DNA of 64,000 bases from an uncultured Lachnospiraceae bacterium (lineage in GTDB: Bacteria; Bacillota; Clostridia; Lachnospirales; Lachnospiraceae): NCBI GenBank assembly GCA_910584945.1, contig CAJUDY010000014.1:1-64000 (forward strand), read 5' to 3'. Each line of letters begins with the position of its first letter. Position 1 is the first letter of the stretch. The notes under the pieces are model-generated. The model had not been told where the DNA came from. It did no database searches and saw only the letters and a list, made by a program, of their open reading frames with translations. The translations under genes were made by a program, and so were the position numbers. Below, one piece after another: positions 1-6,970 of this stretch.

Positions 1-62
1 TCAGTTGGTAGAGCACCTGACTCTTAATCAGGGTGTCCAGGGTTCGAGCCCCTGATGGCGCA
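1..62 (+). tRNA. tRNA-Lys(CTT), 5' end cut by window edge
   Basis: The window opens inside the D arm. The anticodon stem CCTGA/TCAGG with loop CTCTTAA gives anticodon CTT. The T arm (CAGGG, TTCGAGC, CCCTG) and the acceptor strand ATGGCGC plus discriminator A follow. CCA is not encoded. The 3' part from position 21 is the attachment site of the following integrated element and is repeated at 6571-6612, so the intact tRNA is kept on the left side. Confidence 0.95.
21..62 (+). repeat. attL direct repeat (42 bp) in tRNA-Lys
   Basis: These 42 bases are repeated without mismatch at 6571-6612. They run from the anticodon loop to the discriminator base, the usual target of tyrosine integrases that use tRNA genes. 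The integrase lies just inside the right copy. Confidence 0.93.
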
Positions 63-70
63 GGTTAAAG

Positions 71-115
71 GACTGTTTTTGAGGCTATGAAAGCCTTGGG
101 GACGGTTCTTTTTTT
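71..115 (+). terminator. Terminator after tRNA-Lys
   Basis: ACTGTTTTTGAGGCT (72-86) pairs with AGCCTTGGGGACGGT (92-106), largely through G-U wobble, and is followed by TTCTTTTTTT. A relative of this hairpin lies after the right att copy (6618-6663), which suggests it is the tRNA terminator carried in both positions. Confidence 0.7.
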
Positions 116-177
116 GTTGATTTTTACGCCTTTTTCAGGATGACGGGGTAAAGTGCCTGAAAAGTCAGGGGGAAAGG

Positions 178-224
178 GTTTGGCGCAGAATTGGTCGCAG
201 ACTGGTCGCAGAAGTGTCGCAGCC
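178..224. other. Left-end direct repeats, likely integrase arm-type sites
   Basis: Four tandem copies of a GGTCGCAGA-like unit occur here (GGCGCAGA, GGTCGCAGA, GGTCGCAGA, GTCGCAG). Two more, GGTCGCGGGA and GGTCGCAGA, lie near the right end at 6464-6483. Repeats near both ends of the element are the expected arrangement for arm-type sites bound by the N-terminal domain of a Tn916/lambda-type integrase. The binding itself is inferred. Confidence 0.6.
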
Positions 225-246
225 GGAAAAAATATTGCAGAAAATG

Positions 247-284
247 AAAAGGATAAGATACATTAAGGTATGTTATCCTTTTTC
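247..284. terminator. Bidirectional terminator downstream of repressor
   Basis: AAAAGGATAAGATAC and GTATGTTATCCTTTTT form a near-perfect stem around a short AT loop. It has T-runs on both strands, so it can end the leftward repressor transcript and any rightward transcript from the tRNA. It overlaps the last codons of the repressor gene. Confidence 0.7.
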
Positions 285-638
285 ATATTCTTTTTTTGAA
301 AGGTCGCATAATCTTAAAATATCTTTGATTGTCTGAAGAATCAATAACTTTTCTTCTTCACTCCGGTCGCTTATCTGTGCAAGAATTTGCAAAGAGGTAG
401 TGTCTGTTGGCTTTTCAGGAGTATGAGACGGAGAAAAAAAGTCGTTTAGACTGATATTTAATTGATTACATATCTGCTCAATAACTTTTACTGTTGGGTT
501 TTTCAGATTTCTTTCTAATAAGCCAAGATAAGTTGTTGTTATTTCTGCACGCAGTGCAAGCTTTTCCTGACTTAACCCACTGTTTACTCGCAGTTCGTGG
601 ATTCTTTTACCGATATTAAAATTAGTTTTCATATCCAT
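273..638 (-). CDS. cI-like helix-turn-helix repressor of the integrated element
   Basis: A 121-residue protein with an XRE/HTH_3 domain at about residues 10-66 (IGKRIHELRVNSGLSQEKLA, then a recognition helix near TTTYLGLLER), followed by a charged helical tail. This family represses early promoters of phages and integrative elements by binding dyad operators. It faces the rightward gene block across a 97-bp gap that holds overlapping promoters and TATAGTTA repeats, so control of that block and autoregulation are the likely jobs. No Shine-Dalgarno sequence is seen. A TTGAAT-17-TAAACT promoter on this strand would start the mRNA at or next to the ATG, giving a leaderless message. Confidence 0.88.
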   Translation of the reverse strand: MDMKTNFNIGKRIHELRVNSGLSQEKLALRAEITTTYLGLLERNLKNPTVKVIEQICNQLNISLNDFFSPSHTPEKPTDTTSLQILAQISDRSEEEKLLILQTIKDILRLCDLSKKEYEKG

Positions 639-706
639 AAATATAGTTTAGATTATTGACATTTTTTATTCAAACTGCTATAGTTATTTATACAAAAAGT
701 AACTAT
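639..706. promoter_or_regulatory. Overlapping divergent promoters with TATAGTTA operator repeats
   Basis: The rightward promoter is TTGACA (656-661), 17 bp, TATAGT (679-684). The leftward promoter on the minus strand is TTGAAT (673-668), 17 bp, TAAACT (650-645). The two overlap face to face. TATAGTTA at 679-686 and its inverse TAACTATA at 699-706 form a dyad, and TATAGTTT occurs again at 642-649. This is a typical repressor-switch layout, and occupancy of the dyad would block the rightward promoter. The binding protein is inferred to be the adjacent HTH repressor. Confidence 0.7.
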
Positions 707-735
707 ATTTATATACAAATGAGGAGGAATACGGT

Positions 736-969
736 ATGATTGTGGTGTTATCAACGATAATAGCTTTTATATTAACAGCTTTGTTGGTTTGCCTTCTTTA
801 CCCTATAGCAGTAATATTTTGGTTTGCCGGAAAAATAGGCGAAATGGTTGGTATTATTGGTAATTGGATTTTTAACCATACAAATGCAGCGATAAAATAC
901 TTGTGGGCTGACCTCAGAAATTCCTCCAAAGACACATCTGGTAATGAGAATAATAGCGAGATTGTTTGA
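736..969 (+). CDS. Small membrane protein, first gene of the rightward block
   Basis: A 77-residue protein with one or two hydrophobic helices in residues 1-45 and a polar tail rich in Asn, Ser and Glu. A GAGGAGGAA ribosome binding site precedes the ATG. It is the first gene behind the repressor-controlled promoter. No family is recognised. Small membrane proteins at this position occur in many integrative elements, but no function can be claimed. Confidence 0.6.
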   Translation: MIVVLSTIIAFILTALLVCLLYPIAVIFWFAGKIGEMVGIIGNWIFNHTNAAIKYLWADLRNSSKDTSGNENNSEIV

Positions 970-1041
970 AAAGATATGAAATGTAATCATATTTTATCAG
1001 ATATTACAGATAAGATTTTGATGTAGAAGGGAGCCTTTTAT

Positions 1042-1170
1042 ATGAACTGGATATGTAAGCATTGCGGTAAGACCATGACAACAAATGCACCGACTGCCAA
1101 ACCAACAGGAGGAACCTGTTATAAGGATAAAAACGGCAAAATAAAGCCTCATAACTGGGTGAAACGATAG
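1042..1170 (+). CDS. 42-residue Cys-containing small protein
   Basis: The ORF begins MNWICKHCGKTM and contains CxxC near the N-terminus and one further Cys after a Gly-rich turn. This could form part of a zinc knuckle. GAAGGGAG lies upstream of the ATG at suitable spacing. It sits between the small membrane gene and the GTG-started 128-residue gene in the same direction. It is short, so coding status rests on the ribosome binding site and the gene-dense context. Confidence 0.5.
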   Translation: MNWICKHCGKTMTTNAPTAKPTGGTCYKDKNGKIKPHNWVKR

Positions 1171-1311
1171 GGATATATAAATATATATCATTATTATGAA
1201 GGTGACCTTTAAAGCATGTGATTCTGTGTATTTGAAGCACCACAGGAAGGGACAGATTGAGAAAATCTGTCTTTTTTCTTTGTGCAAATTTAGAAGAAAG
1301 GAGGAAACAAG

Positions 1312-1698
1312 GTGAAGGTCATTAAAATATTTTCAGAAAACCAACTGCTGCTTTTACGGAATATCAATCCATTATTAGGGAAATACCGACTACCTAAAAG
1401 GATTTTAAAGCGTATGCATTATATTCTGGAAGAAGATTTGGGTCCACAAGGATGCTTGATTGTGATTGTAACACCTGTCAGAGATGATACCCATGATATA
1501 GAAGATGCAGTCAATGTATATCCGTTTAAGGTTCAGTTTTCAGACAGCATTGAAGGACAAGAGATAAAAGATATGGATTACAGTGACAGCAAGGGCAGAG
1601 AGTGGTTTCTAGAAAAACTTCATATTCAGGAGACGAACAGCGATATCTATGTGCTGTACTTTATTCTGAAAAAGCATTTGTATAGGGTACCACAGTAA
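1312..1698 (+). CDS. Hypothetical protein of the integrated element (128 aa)
   Basis: It starts at GTG behind AGAAAGGAGGAAACAAG. The composition is soluble mixed alpha/beta, with no membrane segment and no motif that I recognise. It lies in the same-direction block of small element genes between the repressor and the DUF1643 gene, so co-expression from the promoter at 656-684 is likely. Function unknown. Confidence 0.65.
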   Translation: MKVIKIFSENQLLLLRNINPLLGKYRLPKRILKRMHYILEEDLGPQGCLIVIVTPVRDDTHDIEDAVNVYPFKVQFSDSIEGQEIKDMDYSDSKGREWFLEKLHIQETNSDIYVLYFILKKHLYRVPQ

Positions 1699-1772
1699 CA
1701 ATACTTATGGTGTTTTGGGCGGTGTATTAGGCTACACCGCCCAAACATCTTGCGGTAAAGGAGGAGAGATTG

Positions 1773-2321
1773 ATGGAAACCGTAAAGCAAAATGTAATCC
1801 TAGAAAGAACAGGAATATTCAGCCAGAAAGCAGATAAAAGGTTTGAATATACGATGGTGTGCAAAGAAACAGAGGGCAAGAAAATATTAGTTATCTGTAC
1901 CAATCCTGCATCCAATAATCTTTTGGTGGTTGATACGACAACGAATTATCTGATGAACAATCTTTTTGCAATGGGATACCATACTATCACACTTTGCAAT
2001 CTGTTTGCAGAGATTACAGACAAACTACACCCGGCTAAGGCAACAGATAATAATGATAACCTAGAATACATAAAAGAAGTATTAAAGAGGGATTTTGATG
2101 AAATTCTTCTTGGCTTTGGAAGCGGTTATGAGGGAAGTAAGAGAGTCAGAGAAGAAAAAGAGAACTTAAACAAGATTCTAAAACCATATGCGAAGAAATT
2201 GGTAGAGCTTATGGATACAGAGGAAAAGTATAAAAAACTGAAAACAATACATCCTTTATTTGCGGGACAGAGATTTTCAGGGAAATGGGTATTGCGTAAG
2301 GTTGTATTGTCTAAAACATGA
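1773..2321 (+). CDS. DUF1643 family protein
   Basis: About 182 residues. The pattern KKILVICTNPASNN, then a TTTNYLMNNLF helix, GYHTITLCNLFA and a Pro-containing turn matches the DUF1643 family, a small protein often seen on plasmids, phages and islands with no settled function. The ATG at 1773 is preferred over the TTG one codon upstream because GGAGGAGA lies 6-8 bases before it. The stop is separated by only 15 bases from the next small ORF, which is consistent with an operon. Confidence 0.75.
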   Translation: METVKQNVILERTGIFSQKADKRFEYTMVCKETEGKKILVICTNPASNNLLVVDTTTNYLMNNLFAMGYHTITLCNLFAEITDKLHPAKATDNNDNLEYIKEVLKRDFDEILLGFGSGYEGSKRVREEKENLNKILKPYAKKLVELMDTEEKYKKLKTIHPLFAGQRFSGKWVLRKVVLSKT

Positions 2322-2336
2322 AAGGAAGAAGCGAAT

Positions 2337-2423
2337 ATGAATTATTTATTAGGAATAGGTATTGGGATTGTACTTATCAATGTAGTCTATATCAATGTAT
2401 CTATATGGGAAGGAGCATATTAA
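2337..2423 (+). CDS. 28-residue hydrophobic peptide
   Basis: ATG behind AGGAAGAAGCG. The product (MNYLLGIGIGIVLINVVYIN, then a short acidic end) is a single predicted membrane helix. It is followed after two bases by a second short hydrophobic ORF in the same direction. The tandem arrangement and ribosome binding sites argue for translation. The small size keeps confidence modest. Confidence 0.4.
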   Translation: MNYLLGIGIGIVLINVVYINVSIWEGAY

Positions 2424-2425
2424 GT

Positions 2426-2509
2426 ATGGGTGATATTATTTTAGGAATCACACTGGTAGTCAGTATTTTAAAGATTGTTGTTCAACACAAAGGAAAGCAA
2501 GGGAAATAG
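2426..2509 (+). CDS. 27-residue hydrophobic peptide with basic tail
   Basis: ATG at 2426 behind GGAAGGAG at 2408-2415. The product MGDIILGITLVVSILKIVVQ plus a Lys-rich tail is a single membrane helix with a cytoplasmic basic end. The stop codon is immediately followed by the ATG of the 117-residue gene. It could be a small holin-like or regulatory peptide, but nothing beyond hydrophobicity supports a role. Confidence 0.4.
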   Translation: MGDIILGITLVVSILKIVVQHKGKQGK

Positions 2510-2510
2510 T

Positions 2511-2864
2511 ATGTATAAAATCATAGCAAATGCAGATGCATTAAAGCATTTTCAGAAGGAAACCAGGCATACCTTATCTTTGTGGGAAAATACACATGCG
2601 GTTGAGAGCATAAAAGAAATGGTAGAACAGACCGACATCTATTATGGAGCAGACCGAGATATTTTTGCAGATATGGGTGGGTATCTTATTATCTTCTATG
2701 GGGATTCTGCAGAAACAGAATATCATGGATTTTTGAAGCATTATTACATAGAAAAAGATTTATATGAGTTTGAGGATACCTACCAGAATGGGCAAGAGAA
2801 AGTGGTGATACAACTATATATCTGTTCCAATGATTATGCATTAGCAGTTGTGACAGTCCAATAA
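2511..2864 (+). CDS. Hypothetical protein of the integrated element (117 aa)
   Basis: The start at 2511 is chosen because AGGAAAGCAAGGG precedes it and the previous small ORF ends at 2509. The protein begins MYKIIANADALKHFQ and is soluble with a predicted alpha/beta mix. No family is recognised. It is the last gene of the small-gene block and is followed by a large inverted repeat that probably terminates transcription. Confidence 0.6.
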   Translation: MYKIIANADALKHFQKETRHTLSLWENTHAVESIKEMVEQTDIYYGADRDIFADMGGYLIIFYGDSAETEYHGFLKHYYIEKDLYEFEDTYQNGQEKVVIQLYICSNDYALAVVTVQ

Positions 2865-2971
2865 GAAAGCTAGACGGTAACTTTTGATATGCCATAGAAT
2901 GTAATTAAAAATATAAATGCTTATATTTCACTAATATTACGGCATATCAAAAGTTCTGTCTGGCTTTCTTA
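2863..2971. repeat. Long inverted repeat (30-bp arms), terminator or structural site
   Basis: The arm at 2864-2893 (AAGAAAGCTAGACGGTAACT and onward) is mirrored with a few mismatches at 2941-2970 around a 47-bp AT-rich loop. The right arm is followed by ATATTTTTG. It can end the small-gene operon. The long arms and large AT loop would also suit a replication or transfer-associated structure next to the DUF927 ATPase gene. Confidence 0.6.
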
Positions 2972-3343
2972 TATTTTTGATGCATATTGCTGTCAAAGCT
3001 TTCATATAATGGAATAAGCGAATATGGTATGGAAGGCTCTCTATGACTTGACGGTTATAAAGCGTAGACTCCTAAAAGGATTACTGTCAACAGAGATGTC
3101 TGAAGATATATAAGGTCTTTTGGAAATGGGACACCTGATGCAGGTTAGTAAGAGCATAAGCTTGCGAACGCCGCCAGGCAGATAAATATCTAAGGCATGA
3201 CTTTCGGTGCACCAAATATAACTTGGTTTATTGGATTTTTACCAATAACAACCAGTTTATTTTGTGTGCCAAAGTTATGCCTTTTTTGCGTCTTTTTACA
3301 GACAACCTATTTGGCTTGCAGACTAATAAAAGAAGGGAAAAAT
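2972..3343 (+). promoter_or_regulatory. Gene-free 372-bp leader upstream of DUF927 ATPase
   Basis: No convincing gene is present. TATAAT at 3005-3010 could be a -10 box, without a good -35. Several hairpins follow, including CCTGATGCAGG near 3131-3141 and TATTGG/CCAATA near 3230-3249. A transcript from this -10 would have an unusually long structured 5' leader of about 325 nt before the ATG at 3344. It may also contain the element's replication origin. Confidence 0.35.
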
Positions 3344-5050
3344 ATGAATTTAAAAGTATCTGTTAAAGAAGCAAAAGACAGCAATACCATCAACTATGTA
3401 ATACAAAGGCGTTTTGATATTCAAAATGAACAATATGGTTCTTGGGAAATCAAAGGAAAGGAAGGTACAATGGACTTTGTTCCCAGAGGGGCAGCAGTGT
3501 ATATTGAGCAGATAATCAACTATATTGACAGTGGTGTAAAATACTATATTTTAAGATTTCAAGATGCACAAAGGCGAGAGATTACCATTGAATTTCCACG
3601 TAAAGAGCTTACAGAACAAGGAATCATGGCATTGTTGGCTTATGGCGCTCAGGTAACAAAACAAGATGCCAGGGCGTTGATTATGAGTATATTGAATCAG
3701 GAACCAGAAGCAGAATGTATCTTACAACATAAAAGATTAGGCTTTCACATGTATAATCAGAGATTGGTTTTTCTTGGAAAAGAAGCAGAAGGTATAGAAT
3801 CTGAATACAGCGGAAATTTGCAGATAGGAAAAACTGGAAAATACAGTGTTTGGAAGAAACTGATAAAAGAAAATGTTTTAGGGCATATTCCGTTAGAGTT
3901 TGCATTAGCTGTTGGAGGAGCAGGAGTGGTTACAGACTATCTCAGACGTAAGATTTCGATTGAGAATGTGTTGGTGCATCTGGTAGGGGACAGCTCTACT
4001 GGAAAGACAACAGCAGCACTCTTGATGGTAAGCTGTGGTTCAAAGCCCAGTATGAGTGGTGATAGTCTGGTAATGAATTTTTCTGATACACAAAATGCGA
4101 TTATGAATACATTACAGTCAGCTTATGCAGCACTGATTGATGAAGGGTCTCTATGCAGATATAATCCTACAAGCTTATTGTATAGCTTATCCAGTGGTGA
4201 AGAAAAGAAAAGACTGACAAAAGATTTGACAAAAGCAGAATCTGTTCATTTTAATACAGCAATTATTATAACCTCTGAGAAAAGTCTTTTAAATATGTCA
4301 GATGAGAACAGTGGGCTGCTTGTTCGAAATATTGAAATACAAGGGGTTAAATGGACACAAGATGCACAGACCGCAGATAAGATAAAATCAGTACTTCAGA
4401 ATAATTATGGATGGCTTGTGCCTAAAATTGCAAGAAAGATAATACAGCTTGAAAAAGCAGAAAATGATAAAGTATTGACCTCTTTTGCATATTGGCAGAA
4501 CCGTTTTATAGAATATGCGCAGGAACATGGACAGTATAATCCTTTGACAGAAAGAGCAGCCAAACAATATGCCATTATTTTAGTCACTGCAGAACTAATA
4601 CAAAAGGTAATGAAAATAGAATTACAATTAGAAGAAATACTTATTTTTTTGCAAAAGCACAGCTTAGTGAAAGATATAGAGCAGACAAACATAGGGCAAA
4701 GAGCATTAGACTTTTTACTTCAATATATGGAACATCATTTTTCGCAATTTGTCACAACTAAAGACAGTGAATACCCTCCTAATAATTGCCTGGGACGTAT
4801 AGCAAAAATGCGACAGATAAGATTAAAAAATGGTATGCTTTCCGAACAAAGGTTGTATATATCAGACATTGTTCTTGAAAAAGTTTTACAAGAAGGTGCA
4901 TTTCCTGATAAAAAAGTTGTGCTTGCAAAGTGGAAAGAGACAGGCTATTTGAAATCAGAAAAAGACAGATATATTTCAGATGTATCTATTATTGGAGATG
5001 TCTCTGTAAAAGGGTATGTAATTAACATACCTTCAGCAAACAAAGAATAG
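3344..5050 (+). CDS. DUF927-family ATPase (replication-type helicase/primase partner)
   Basis: 568 residues from the ATG behind AGAAGGGAAAA. A Walker A motif GDSSTGKTT lies at about residues 215-223. It is followed by a conserved Asp-Glu pair (ALIDEGS) and a sensor-like stretch (NTAIIITSE). This pattern is characteristic of DUF927, a P-loop module found beside or fused to primases in phages, plasmids and integrative elements. No primase domain is visible here. As the only replication-like gene of the element, it probably drives excised-form replication, which is inference. The gene ends 14 bp before int. Confidence 0.82.
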   Translation: MNLKVSVKEAKDSNTINYVIQRRFDIQNEQYGSWEIKGKEGTMDFVPRGAAVYIEQIINYIDSGVKYYILRFQDAQRREITIEFPRKELTEQGIMALLAYGAQVTKQDARALIMSILNQEPEAECILQHKRLGFHMYNQRLVFLGKEAEGIESEYSGNLQIGKTGKYSVWKKLIKENVLGHIPLEFALAVGGAGVVTDYLRRKISIENVLVHLVGDSSTGKTTAALLMVSCGSKPSMSGDSLVMNFSDTQNAIMNTLQSAYAALIDEGSLCRYNPTSLLYSLSSGEEKKRLTKDLTKAESVHFNTAIIITSEKSLLNMSDENSGLLVRNIEIQGVKWTQDAQTADKIKSVLQNNYGWLVPKIARKIIQLEKAENDKVLTSFAYWQNRFIEYAQEHGQYNPLTERAAKQYAIILVTAELIQKVMKIELQLEEILIFLQKHSLVKDIEQTNIGQRALDFLLQYMEHHFSQFVTTKDSEYPPNNCLGRIAKMRQIRLKNGMLSEQRLYISDIVLEKVLQEGAFPDKKVVLAKWKETGYLKSEKDRYISDVSIIGDVSVKGYVINIPSANKE

Positions 5051-5064
5051 AGTGAGGTAATCAT

Positions 5065-6255
5065 ATGAAAAGAAAAACAATAACCGGGTCAGTTAGACCT
5101 CGCCCTACAAAGGATAATGTGCAATATTATACTGTTGTTTTAGAAATGGGCAAAGACCCTAACACTGGAAAACGTATCAGGTCATGTTTTCGTGTAGATA
5201 CAGATGACAAGCAAGAAGCAGAAGAATTTCTGCTTATGAAAAAAGCAGAATACCTGCAAGGTGAACTTCTAATGCCTTCAGATATGACCGTGGCAAGCTA
5301 TCTGGATGAATATATTGCATTTTGTGAAGGCGGCGACTACAGTGTGGCAACAATAAGAGATTACAAAAATGTAGCAGAGAGATATTTAAAGCCTTTGTTT
5401 GGCAAGAAAAAATTACAAGAGTTGCAAAAGGTTTATATTCAGCAAACTTATAATAACTTAAGGAAAAAATCCAATGCCAGTGATAAACCATTGAAAGCCA
5501 CAAGCATACAGCATATCAATCGTATCTTTAAGGCGGCTTTAAATGAAGCAGTGGAGCGTCAGTATATTAAACAAAATCCAGCATGCAAGATAAAGATTGC
5601 GAAAGATACTTCAACACGTAAACTAGATGTATATACAGTAGAAGAAATTCAAAAGCTGCAAAAAGCAGTAAAAGGCACTGATATGGAACTTCCGGTTGCT
5701 CTTTTGTTTGATTGTATTATGCGCCGTGGGGAATTGTTAGGATTAAGATATTCAGATATTAACTTCAATACAAAGACCATTAAAATCCGTCATTCACTGG
5801 TAGAATCAGAAGATTGTAAAATAGCTGTTCTAAAAGAATGTAAGACAGAAGATTCTTGTAGGGAAATGGTTGTCAGTGAGTATACTATGAAGCTGTTAAG
5901 AAAACAGAAGATAAAGTATAGAGAAAATAAACTGAAATATGGAAAAGAATTTGATGATAAAGAGTTTGTTATATGTCAGGAGGATGGAAAACCTTTCCTT
6001 CCAAAGAGCTTTACACGGAAATGGGCAAGAACATTGGAAATATATGGTTTACGTCATATCAAGCTTCATGGAACCAGACATAGTGCAATCTCTTTGCTGC
6101 TCTCTGAAGGGGTACCAGTGCATATTGTGCAACAGAGAGCAGGACATAAAGACCCTAAGATAACATTAGAAGTCTATTCTCATGTTGCAAAGGATAAACA
6201 GAACGTAGTGGCAGAAAAGTTGGAAAGCTTGATATTTTCAGCAGTTGACGAGTAA
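5065..6255 (+). CDS. int: Tyrosine integrase of the tRNA-Lys element
   Basis: 396 residues. The N-terminal about 65 residues form an arm-binding-like domain, followed by a SAM-like core-binding domain and the catalytic domain. The catalytic set is visible: Arg220 (in MRRGELLGL), His335-x-x-Arg338 (HGTRH), His361 (AGHKDP) and nucleophile Tyr371 (LEVYSHV). It belongs to the Tn916/phage integrase group and should recombine the 42-bp att core, with the terminal GGTCGCAGA repeats as arm sites. It lies directly inside attR, as is usual. No excisionase is recognised, although one of the small genes could serve. Confidence 0.95.
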   Translation: MKRKTITGSVRPRPTKDNVQYYTVVLEMGKDPNTGKRIRSCFRVDTDDKQEAEEFLLMKKAEYLQGELLMPSDMTVASYLDEYIAFCEGGDYSVATIRDYKNVAERYLKPLFGKKKLQELQKVYIQQTYNNLRKKSNASDKPLKATSIQHINRIFKAALNEAVERQYIKQNPACKIKIAKDTSTRKLDVYTVEEIQKLQKAVKGTDMELPVALLFDCIMRRGELLGLRYSDINFNTKTIKIRHSLVESEDCKIAVLKECKTEDSCREMVVSEYTMKLLRKQKIKYRENKLKYGKEFDDKEFVICQEDGKPFLPKSFTRKWARTLEIYGLRHIKLHGTRHSAISLLLSEGVPVHIVQQRAGHKDPKITLEVYSHVAKDKQNVVAEKLESLIFSAVDE

Positions 6256-6308
6256 GTTGACACCCTGATTACCTTTATAAAGAACTAAGAGAGAATAAAC
6301 CAATAGAT

Positions 6309-6404
6309 GCCCGAAATCCCGTAATATAGAATAAACAATAGCAAAATAAATAGAAATATTTTTGTTTATTGTTGATTTTACAGCGGGATTTCGGGTATTT
6401 TTCT
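6309..6404 (+). terminator. Large hairpin terminator after integrase
   Basis: CCCGAAATCCCG (6310-6321) pairs with CGGGATTTCGGG (6384-6395), followed by TATTTTTC. Inner AT-rich repeats (ATAAACAATAG and TTTATTGTT) extend the cruciform. It would stop int transcription before the right attachment site. Confidence 0.75.
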
Positions 6405-6459
6405 ATATAATTTTCTAATTTATAAAGTTTATTTTCGTGTGATAAGATTGCTTTAAGGT

Positions 6460-6487
6460 GTTGGTCGCGGGATTGGTCGCAGAGCTT
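6460..6487. other. Right-end integrase arm-type repeats
   Basis: GGTCGCGGGA and GGTCGCAGA are arranged head to tail 90-110 bp inside attR, matching the repeat family at 178-224. The shared repeat at both ends supports a role in recombination. Confidence 0.55.
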
Positions 6488-6570
6488 GTACACAAATTTT
6501 CTATAAAATCCTACTTTAGGTACTTTTAGATAGGTGAAAATATTTAAAGAGGTTTGTCCCTCTTGAATTC

Positions 6571-6612
6571 CTCTTAATCAGGGTGTCCAGGGTTCGAGCC
6601 CCTGATGGCGCA
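6571..6612 (+). repeat. attR direct repeat (42 bp)
   Basis: Identical to 21-62. It is a tRNA-Lys 3' fragment without an anticodon-stem 5' arm, so it is not a functional tRNA. It marks the right boundary of the integrated element. Confidence 0.93.
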
Positions 6613-6617
6613 TACAG

Positions 6618-6663
6618 GAGCACTGTTTTTGGAACTACGAGTCCGGGGACGGTGTTCTTTTTT
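6618..6663 (+). terminator. Original tRNA-Lys terminator displaced by the insertion
   Basis: CACTGTTTTTGG (6621-6632) pairs with CCGGGGACGGTG (6643-6654) using several G-U pairs. The loop is AACTACGAGT and the hairpin is followed by TTCTTTTTT. It is a relative of the hairpin at 71-115. Before insertion it would have followed the tRNA directly. Confidence 0.65.
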
Positions 6664-6679
6664 GTTGTCTTGGTTCAGA

Positions 6680-6775
6680 CTATCTGCTTATCACATAACG
6701 ATCCAGCCATTTGCATATATAATGACCAATCAGGTTCCCGACGAACATTATGAAAAATAAACGAAGATATTTCAT
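6680..6775 (-). CDS. 31-residue hydrophobic small protein (type I toxin-like)
   Basis: On the minus strand an ATG behind AATGAGGTGAGAAA starts MKYLRLFFIMFVGNLIGHYI, followed by a charged CKWLDRYV end. The layout (one membrane helix, then Trp-Leu-Asp-Arg) resembles the Fst/Ldr-type small toxin peptides in shape. It lies between two related GGAACTACGAG hairpins on the other strand. No antitoxin RNA can be proven. It could equally be a benign small membrane protein. Confidence 0.4.
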   Translation of the reverse strand: MKYLRLFFIMFVGNLIGHYICKWLDRYVISR

Positions 6776-6840
6776 TTTCTCACCTCATTGTATTCATGGT
6801 ATCCCCTTCTTATGTTCCTGGAGGGCACCGGAAACGCATC

Positions 6841-6877
6841 CATTTTTTGGAACTACGAGCCTGGGGACGGTGATTTT
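6841..6877 (+). repeat. Degenerate copy of the tRNA-terminator-like hairpin
   Basis: It shares TTTTTTGGAACTACGAG and GGGGACGGTGA with 6621-6656, but pairing is interrupted by mismatches. It suggests local duplication of the terminator segment. The bases from about 6664 to 6970 otherwise hold only the small minus-strand ORF. Confidence 0.5.
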
Positions 6878-6970
6878 TGCTTCGCCGGGACAATCCCATT
6901 TGCTGCCAAAAATAAAAATTGACATTTCCCCTTTGAATTGCTATGATAAAAAACAGAGAGGAGGTTTTTC

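Larger units (their letters stand above)
21..6612. mobile_element. tRNA-Lys-integrated element with integrase, DUF927 ATPase and cI-like repressor
   Basis: The element spans the two 42-bp att repeats. From the left it contains a leftward repressor, a rightward set of small genes, a DUF1643 protein, a DUF927 ATPase and a tyrosine integrase. It is clearly more AT-rich than the flanking chromosome. No relaxase, coupling protein or type IV secretion gene is visible, so it is not a complete conjugative element. The int plus repressor plus replication-ATPase layout resembles phage satellites or small mobilizable elements. Which of these it is cannot be decided from sequence alone. Confidence 0.88.

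Noticed and set aside
2318..2509. Single 63-codon gene spanning both small hydrophobic ORFs
   Set aside because: Two shorter ORFs with their own ribosome binding sites and clear membrane helices explain the region better than the continuous frame, whose first half has a Cys/Tyr-rich atypical composition.
21..6612. Complete integrative conjugative element
   Set aside because: No relaxase, coupling ATPase or secretion genes are present between the att repeats.
6571..6612. Second functional tRNA-Lys
   Set aside because: Only the 3' 42 bases are present. The 5' half of the cloverleaf is missing.
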